This document shows positions 12,515 through 17,728 of a DNA stretch of 17,728 nucleotides, one piece after another. The DNA is from CAKSXP01 sp964539115. Its GTDB lineage: Bacteria; Bacillota; Clostridia; Oscillospirales; Oscillospiraceae. The position numbers and the translations under genes were made by a program. Positions within the stretch are counted from its first letter, which is position 1. The number at the start of each line of letters is the position of its first letter. The stretch covers positions 1 through 17,728 of the forward strand of contig CAZIHY010000045.1 of the NCBI GenBank assembly GCA_964539115.1, given 5' to 3'. The notes beneath the pieces were generated by a model that was given only the letters and a program-made list of their open reading frames with translations, was not told the DNA's origin and made no database searches.

Positions 12515-14185
12515 TTACAGCTTTTTGAACATGCGCACGGCCATGATGAGAGCCTGTTCGCGGGAGGCATTGGCATAGCCGACAGCCTGTTCATAGGTAG
12601 TAACATTGCGCGGGGCGAAGGTCGTTGCAGTCATGCCCTTGATGACCTCATTTTTGACCATGAAATAAACGCTGGGCTTGGCATAAGCACTGATATATCC
12701 ATCGTCATCAAAAAGGGCAACGCCGCTGTAATCGAGGCTGTAAGCTCCGTCGTTTGCAAGCGTCCAGCCGGGAAGATTCAGTGCCTTGTAGACACGCGTG
12801 AGCATCGTCGCCAGCTGCTCGCGGCTTATGAGCGCGTAGGGGTCAAACAGCGTTGCGGAAATGCCGTTTGTAATGCCGAGAGCATAAGCCTTGCGGACGA
12901 CATCCGCGCTGGTGTCGCTAAACGGGCTGTCAAGCACAGAGGCGTCGAGAACCTTGCCGCCCATCTGCTCATAGAGCTGGACCGCGACGGCACAGAACTC
13001 CAGACGGGTAATGTCGTTTGTCAGATCCTTGTTCTGGAGCTCGGGCGGGATGAGGCTGTTGAAAACCTCTTTATCGACGTTATCGCCCATAGCCTCGTCC
13101 TCGAACCACTGAGACCAGTTCTCGTCCTCCTGGCCATAGGTCATGACGGCCAGCGTCGGATAGCCCTTGTTGACCCAGTTCGTATCCTTGGTGAACACAT
13201 TGCCGAGAACCCCGACCATCTTGTCGCTGCGGAGGACTTCGCTTGTCTTTCCGTTGCAGTACAGGGGATCGAAAGCGTACAGTGACCCGAACTTGCAGCC
13301 GCAGGTGTAAGAGGTCACAGTGCAGACCTCTTTGTCAAAATAGCAGTTGTAATAATCGACTCCGCCGGCGTTGCCCGCAATGCCGCCATAGTACTTCTTG
13401 CTGCTGGCCGCGGTCAGGTTGAGGGCGGTCGCGGCATAGCAGTTTTCAACGCGGCAGTCGCCGAGACCGATAAGTCCGCCGGCATACAGATTTTTGGCGG
13501 ACGATCTTGTGCTCTTGATGGTGGCGGTAATGTTTCCGGTGTTGTAGCAGTTGCGGATAGTTCCGCCGGGCTGAGCGTTTCCGATCAGGCCGCCGAGACC
13601 GATATAGTCGTTGTTCGAGATGGTGAGGTTGGTGAAGTTACAGGTGGAGAAGCACTCCTCGACCAGGCCGAAGGTGGTTCCGATCAGGCTGCCGATATAC
13701 AGGCCGTGGCCCTTAGTCGAGCTTATATTACCGGTAACGGAACCGCTTATACCAACGCAGCGGACTGTGCCCGAATAGCCAACGACGCCGAACAGGCCAC
13801 CGACAACGATTGTAAACTTCTTGCCGTCGGACTGCGTGATGCTGATGTTGTTGCTGATGCTGTCAATACGGACGTTGGAGATAAGGTGTCCGCAGCCATC
13901 AAACAGGCCGTTATATCCGGACTGTGTCAGGCCGATCGGCGTCCAGCTGACGCCGCCGAGGTCAATATCTGCAACGACCTTGGCGCAGATTGTGTCGTAG
14001 CCACTGTTGACCAGGTCGCGGAAATAGCCAAGCTGCTCTGCCGTTGCGATCAGATATGGGTCGTTTCTCGTGCCGCTGCCACCGTTAAAGCTCACCGCAG
14101 CATCCGCTGTCAGCGTAAGCCCGCTGACTAACGAAACCATGATGACAATAGTCAGCAGCAGGGACAAAAGGCGTTGTTTTTTCAT
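12515..14185 (-). CDS. Secreted cell-surface protein with GLUG repeats and SLH domains
   Basis: This 556-aa protein begins with a typical signal peptide (MKKQRLLSLL, hydrophobic to about 24, cleavage likely near TADAA at 26-30). A beta-helix-like region with GLUG-type repeats follows: GGLFGVVGYSG (129-139), IGSLIGTTFG (164-173), GGLIGNAQPGG (198-208), GGLIGLGD (236-243) and GGIAGNAGG (267-275). From about 388 the C-terminus carries S-layer homology segments (ITRLEFCAVAVQLYEQ; DTSADVVRKAYALGITNGIS; ISREQLATMLTRVY; AYAKPSVYFMVKNEVIKGM), which anchor proteins to pyruvylated wall polysaccharide. The ATG abuts the N-gap, so its ribosome site and promoter are not visible; the signal peptide supports this start. 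It is probably an adhesin-like surface protein; the ligand is unknown. Confidence 0.85.
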   Translation of the reverse strand: MKKQRLLSLLLTIVIMVSLVSGLTLTADAAVSFNGGSGTRNDPYLIATAEQLGYFRDLVNSGYDTICAKVVADIDLGGVSWTPIGLTQSGYNGLFDGCGHLISNVRIDSISNNISITQSDGKKFTIVVGGLFGVVGYSGTVRCVGISGSVTGNISSTKGHGLYIGSLIGTTFGLVEECFSTCNFTNLTISNNDYIGLGGLIGNAQPGGTIRNCYNTGNITATIKSTRSSAKNLYAGGLIGLGDCRVENCYAATALNLTAASSKKYYGGIAGNAGGVDYYNCYFDKEVCTVTSYTCGCKFGSLYAFDPLYCNGKTSEVLRSDKMVGVLGNVFTKDTNWVNKGYPTLAVMTYGQEDENWSQWFEDEAMGDNVDKEVFNSLIPPELQNKDLTNDITRLEFCAVAVQLYEQMGGKVLDASVLDSPFSDTSADVVRKAYALGITNGISATLFDPYALISREQLATMLTRVYKALNLPGWTLANDGAYSLDYSGVALFDDDGYISAYAKPSVYFMVKNEVIKGMTATTFAPRNVTTYEQAVGYANASREQALIMAVRMFKKL

Positions 14186-14285
14186 NNNNNNNNNNNNNNN
14201 NNNNNNNNNNNNNNNNNNNNNNNNNNNNNNNNNNNNNNNNNNNNNNNNNNNNNNNNNNNNNNNNNNNNNNNNNNNNNNNNNNNNN
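14186..14285. other. Assembly gap (100 Ns)
   Basis: Exactly 100 unknown bases join two contigs. The true distance is probably not 100. It hides the end of the PBP gene, its stop, any terminator, and the promoter and ribosome site of the SLH gene. Because 100 is not a multiple of three and contains no stop, a continuous frame across it is meaningless. Confidence 0.97.
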
Positions 14286-14509
14286 GGCGACACCGGATTG
14301 TCCGTAGACGGTACATCCGTCGGATTGTCCGTTACCGGCGGCGTTACCGGTATCGACGGGGACGGCGGCACATCTGTTACCGGCGGGGTGTCTGTCGGTG
14401 TATCGGTCGGAGTATCCGTTGGACTGGTGGTGTCGCTCGGGGACTCAGACGGGCTCTCGCTCGGACTCGGGGATTCGGACGGACTCGGGCTCTCAGACGG
14501 GCTTGGGCT
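14286..14509 (-). repeat. Ser/Pro/Thr-rich tail repeats of the penicillin-binding protein
   Basis: Residues 678-751 of the PBP form a low-complexity tail. It starts with a period-six motif SPSPSE repeated three times and then shortened (to about residue 702), continues with TDTP units (708-719), and ends in Pro/Val/Thr/Asp sequence that enters the gap. The DNA repeats are degenerate but close, and are the likely cause of the assembly break. Such tails act as flexible wall-spanning spacers. Confidence 0.85.
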
Positions 14510-16540
14510 CGTCTCTTCCATGTCGCCGAATATATTCGTCGGTGAGCCTATCGTCGGCGTCGGGAAGGTCTTATACGGCAGATTCTCGTGGATAGGATAC
14601 ATTATCTTTCTCCAAATCTGGCAGGCGGGGTTACCGGACACACTCATATACGCCGGCGTGTCAAAGCCCGTCCAGACCGCGGCGACATAGTATGGCGTGA
14701 AGCCGACAAAGTAACGGTCCTTGTTGTCCGAGGTCGTACCGGTCTTGCCCGCGGCGGGCATGATGCCGAGATACGCCTCGGTACCCGTACCGGCCTGGAC
14801 CGCGTTCTGGAGCATGTTGGACATGTTCCAAGCGGTGTTCGCCTTCAAGGCAACTGTCGTCTGCGGCTGATTGTCAAGAACAACGTTGCCGTCGTAGTCG
14901 GTGACGAGGGTATAGGTGCGCGGCTTTGTATAAATGCCGTCGTTGACAAACGCGCAGTAGGCGGCCGCCATCTCGCGGACTGTGATACCATTGGTAAGCT
15001 GGCCCAGGCTGAGCGGCGCATAGTCATGGTCGGCGTCGACAAGGCTCGTGATTCCGAAGTGGTTCTCAAGGTAGTCAACGCTGTTCTCGACGCCGAGCTT
15101 GTCGAGTATCTGAGCCGAGACGGTGTTCAGCGACTTCTGAAGCGCCGTGCGTATCGTAACGACGCCCGAGTTTCCGCCGCCGGAGTTTTGAGGATACCAC
15201 GTCGTACCTTTGAGCTTGATGTTCGCGGAGTCGTTGACCAGCGTCGTCTGGGTAATGAGGCCCAGGTCAAGCGCGGGGCCATAGGTCGCAAGCGGCTTGA
15301 ACGAAGATCCGGGCGGTCTCTGGGCCTGTGTCGCCCTGTTGTACTCGAAGTTACTTGTCTTTTCTCCGACGCCGCCGCTCAGTGCCACGATCTCGCCGGT
15401 GTAGGGATCCATTATAACGATGGCGGACTGCAGATCCTGTCCGGTGTTCGTGTAGACATAGGGTATGTTATCGCGGTTTTCATACACGCTGTCAACGATG
15501 TTCTGGATGTCCATATCGAGGCTGCAATAGATCTGGTAGCCGCCGGAATAAAGCAGTTGCCGCGCGGTCTTGGTAGAGATGCCTTTGGCCTCCGCGAGGT
15601 CGGCAGTCACGTCCTCGATGACAGTCTCCTCGTAGTAGGTATAGATCTCCATCACATAGTCCTCGCCCTCTCCCTGCTGGAACTGGAGCTCCTCATTCAC
15701 TGCCGCGACATATTCGTCGTAAGTTATATATTCCTGCTCATACATCTCGTGCAGTATCGTGCGCTGGCGGGTTTTGTTGTTCTCCCTGCTGATATAGGGG
15801 TCGTAGAGTGAGGGGTTGTTCGTTATGCCGATAATGGACGCGCACTCGGCCAGGGAAAGATCCCAGACATCTTTACCGAAATACTTGAGCGCTGCAGCCT
15901 GGACGCCGTAGCAGCCCTCGCCAAGGTAGATCTTGTTGAGATACCACTCCATGATCTCTTCCTTGGTGTATTTCTTCTCGAACTCGAGCGCACGGAAGAT
16001 CTCCAGAAGCTTACGCTGAACGGTGACGTCGTCCTCCTCGGTCATGTTCTTTATAAGCTGCTGGGTAATGGTCGAGCCGCCGAAATCGTTTTTCATGCTG
16101 ATGAACATGTTTGCAAAAGCTGCGACCGTTCTGTACCAGTCGACGCCCTTGTGCCTGTAAAAACGCTGGTCCTCGATCGCGACGGCGGCCTCCTCCATAT
16201 ACAGGGGGATATTCTCATAATCGACCCAGATTCGGTTCTCCGTTGACTGGAGCGTTACGAGTTCCTGGTTTTTGCCGTTCGAGTCAGTATACCAGATAGT
16301 GCTCGAGAGCGCGAGGGCAAACTCCTCGGGATTGACGTCCATCTCGCTTGAAAGCGAGGTCTTGACGTAATAGGCGAAGATGCAGGTAAACAGCAATCCG
16401 GTCGTTATAAAGATCAGCAGTATGGTCGCAATGATCCTTATGGCAAGGCGCACGGCGTTTCCGACCGCGCCCGCGGTCGTATCGGCTGTAACCTTAACGG
16501 CCTTTTTGACCTTTTTGGCTTTTTTCTTGTCAAAACTCAT
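14286..16540 (-). CDS. Class A penicillin-binding protein (bifunctional), C-terminus lost in gap
   Basis: At least 751 residues are visible. This membrane-anchored enzyme polymerises glycan strands from lipid II and cross-links peptides. Order: lysine-rich cytoplasmic N-terminus; one TM helix (about 31-58); GT51 transglycosylase with catalytic Glu123 in EDQRFYRHKG (123-132) and GGSTITQQ (154-161); transpeptidase with SSFK (412-415, catalytic Ser412), SLN (470-472) and KTGT (599-602); then the repeat tail. I start at ATG 16540, preceded by GGAGGA (spacing 10) and by a good promoter; an earlier in-frame ATG at 16576 has no ribosome site. It resembles PonA/PBP1A of Firmicutes. The stop codon lies inside or beyond the N-gap, so the gene is partial here. 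Confidence 0.95.
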
Positions 16541-16610
16541 TATAGATATATCCTCCATAGGAACAGCGGAGAGCAAGTCTCCGGCGAACTGAAACAGACA
16601 TAACTAAGTT

Positions 16611-16638
16611 ATTATACCACTATAACACGCTTTGTCAA
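16611..16638 (-). promoter_or_regulatory. Sigma-A promoter of the penicillin-binding protein gene
   Basis: Minus strand perfect TTGACA (16638-16633), 16-base spacer, perfect TATAAT (16616-16611), with TGG directly before it (extended -10). Start near 16604, leader about 64 bases. Confidence 0.88.
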
Positions 16639-16768
16639 AAAACAAAATCGCTTTTTGTCCAAATATCGCGTTTGTTTTATGAAAAATAAGGGAACAATTT
16701 CCCAAGGCGGCATTTATTATGCCATATTTATGATCACAGATAAGTACAAAAAAGGAGATGTATCAAGA

Positions 16769-17068
16769 ATGAAGAACAAAACCGCGATAAAAATGGCAGT
16801 CTGCGGCTGTCTCGCCGCGTTCGCGCTCGTCTCGGCGGCCTCCGCCGCATTTTTCTCGATGGGCACAAACAACAGCGAAGGATTCATACTGCGCGACCAC
16901 GAGGGCCACATCGCAATTTACAGCGCCGCAAAACAACGCGAAATGCTGACTCTCACGGACATAGACACCTCTGCGCTGCCCTCCGCCGACCGGCTGGAAC
17001 TGGAAAAAGGCATCTTCGCCGAGGACAACGAGGCGCTTTTGCTGCTGCTTGAGGACTTCGGATCCTGA
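16769..17068 (+). CDS. Small secreted or membrane-anchored protein with BofC C-terminal-like domain
   Basis: This 99-aa protein starts MKNKTAIKMAVCG and has a hydrophobic segment to about residue 29, acting as a signal peptide or anchor. The rest, GFILRDHEGHIAIYS (about 36-50), then LTLTDIDTSALPSADRLELEKGI and AEDNEALLLLLEDFGS, matches the layout of the BofC C-terminal domain. In Bacillus BofC restrains SpoIVB signalling during sporulation, but short stand-alone versions are common in Clostridia and their role is not established. AAGGAG at 16753-16758 supports ATG 16769. The frame is open from 16655 but that part has no ribosome site. No clear sigma-A promoter was found in the 160 bases upstream, and none of the sporulation sigma patterns fitted. 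Confidence 0.78.
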   Translation: MKNKTAIKMAVCGCLAAFALVSAASAAFFSMGTNNSEGFILRDHEGHIAIYSAAKQREMLTLTDIDTSALPSADRLELEKGIFAEDNEALLLLLEDFGS

Positions 17069-17107
17069 TCTGTGCAAAATTTGCCCTCATCTTCCCCCTT
17101 GTTTGTG

Positions 17108-17136
17108 TTGATTTATGCATTTGTATCGGTTAAAAT
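17108..17136 (+). promoter_or_regulatory. Sigma-A promoter of the DUF1292 gene
   Basis: TTGATT (17108-17113), 17-base spacer, TAAAAT (17131-17136). Predicted start near 17143, about 27 bases before ATG 17170. Confidence 0.78.
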
Positions 17137-17169
17137 ACATCTAGAACCGCACAAGGAGGACAACGGATA

Positions 17170-17454
17170 ATGAGCGACGATCAGGGCGCAACCTATATAA
17201 ACATTACCGACGACGATGGAAACGAGTTCGAGCTGGAGCATATCGACACGATGGAGCTTGACGGCCGGCTCTACATGTGCTTTCTCCCGGCCGATATGGA
17301 CGAGGATGATCCTGACTACGGCTTTGTCCTGCTCGAGGTGCTGACAGACGACGAGACCGGCGAAGAATATTTCGGCTCCATAGACGACGAGGATGTGCTG
17401 CAGCGCGTTTATGATACGTTTCTTGAACAGCTCTATGACGAAGATGAGGAATAA
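17170..17454 (+). CDS. DUF1292 family protein (YrzB-like)
   Basis: This 94-aa, very acidic protein has the DUF1292 pattern: ITDDDGNEFELEHIDTMELDGRLYM... followed by DYGFVLLEVLTDDETGEEYF and a C-terminal helix (VLQRVYDTFLEQL). Family members are small cytosolic proteins of unknown function. In many Firmicutes they sit beside ruvX and an IreB-type gene; here the gene is alone, with its own promoter, and lies just before the 6S RNA. ATG 17170 has AAGGAGG ending about 10 bases upstream. No terminator separates it from the 6S RNA gene, so read-through into the RNA is possible. Confidence 0.88.
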   Translation: MSDDQGATYINITDDDGNEFELEHIDTMELDGRLYMCFLPADMDEDDPDYGFVLLEVLTDDETGEEYFGSIDDEDVLQRVYDTFLEQLYDEDEE

Positions 17455-17495
17455 AAGTTCCACCCGTGTCATAAAATAATACCACTGATAAAAAA

Positions 17496-17689
17496 CCTGC
17501 TGTGTTCGTGGATCCTGGGCCCTTTTAAACCCACATCACTTATACGGGACGCCAATCTCCCGCTGCGGATTGCAGGCCTCCCTGGACGGCAACGACCGTT
17601 CCCGGACGTTGGAAGCAGCGAAACAGTGGGGCAGCGACCCACCTGCCAAGACGTGCAGGTTATAATCGGGCCCCCACGGCACAAGCGGG
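17496..17689 (+). ncRNA. ssrS: 6S RNA, Firmicutes type
   Basis: This 194-base stretch has the size and layout of 6S RNA, the promoter mimic that binds the sigma-A RNA polymerase holoenzyme in stationary phase. The ends pair: 17496-17503 with 17681-17689, 17507-17511 with 17674-17678, and GGGCCC 17517-17522 with 17668-17673. The single-stranded TTTTAAACCCACATCAC on the 5' side and GCGACCCACCTGC on the 3' side are typical of the Firmicutes central bubble. GGAAGCAGCGAAACAGTGG (17611-17629) is also characteristic. The ACCTGC/GCAGGT hairpin (17641-17660) is the small 3' hairpin seen in this group. I could not find a convincing promoter in the 40 bases upstream. The exact 5' end is uncertain by a few bases. 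Confidence 0.9.
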
Positions 17690-17691
17690 CT

Positions 17692-17728
17692 GAGCGCTTC
17701 GGAGATCTCCGAAGCGCTCTCGTTTTTT
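17692..17728 (+). terminator. Terminator of the 6S RNA gene
   Basis: A 28-base perfect palindrome (17692-17719, 14 bp per arm; loop forms by opening the centre) is followed by TCG and six Ts at the window end. It begins two bases after the closing stem of the 6S RNA. Confidence 0.93.

Noticed and set aside
14588..15811. 407-codon open frame antisense to the penicillin-binding protein
   Set aside because: Shadow of the PBP coding sequence, with no motifs and no ribosome site.
12515..16576. One giant PBP-SLH fusion protein
   Set aside because: The frame crosses 100 Ns and meets a new signal peptide immediately after them. It is an assembly artefact.

Overview
The window looks like a chromosomal segment of an anaerobic, moderately high-GC Clostridia bacterium, probably of the Oscillospiraceae type. 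This is inferred from Firmicutes ribosome binding sites and sigma-A promoters, a ClpC with a UVR segment, a small clostridial 2[4Fe-4S] ferredoxin, a formate/nitrite channel, a type-3 prolyl-tRNA synthetase, a BofC-like protein, SLH domains and a Firmicutes-type 6S RNA. No database search was possible, so the genus is not named. The sequence is a scaffold: 100 Ns at 14186-14285 mark an assembly gap.

Layout. Positions 1-59 are the tail of an unidentified gene, followed by about 190 bases packed with perfect hairpins and then tadA (tRNA A34 deaminase). Next come a minus-strand ZIP metal transporter and a divergent plus-strand FocA-type channel. A minus-strand pair follows (a DUF1700/HAAS-like membrane protein and a 61-aa membrane protein), then a small carboxypeptidase-regulatory-like protein. 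proS and a TM1586-like nitroreductase form a tight plus-strand pair. A minus-strand unit holds clpC and a hotdog thioesterase. The plus strand then carries a ferredoxin, a TrmN6-like methyltransferase with rsmI, and an unrecognised two-TM protein with its own strong promoter and terminator. On the minus strand, a class A penicillin-binding protein with a Pro/Ser/Thr tail runs into the gap; on the other side of the gap is a secreted GLUG/SLH protein. The right end carries a small BofC-like protein, a DUF1292 protein and a complete 6S RNA gene with terminator.

How the genes work together. The window mixes translation and RNA-modification housekeeping (tadA, proS, trmN6-like, rsmI), protein quality control (clpC), redox (ferredoxin, nitroreductase), ion and formate transport, envelope construction (PBP1A, SLH protein) and global transcription control (6S RNA). 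It reads as several short operons separated by clear terminators. I see no phage, transposon, CRISPR or defence island. The least explained items are the hairpin cluster before tadA, the unrecognised 282-aa membrane protein, and the HAAS-like protein paired with a minimal membrane partner. The apparent 1353-codon frame across the gap is an artefact.
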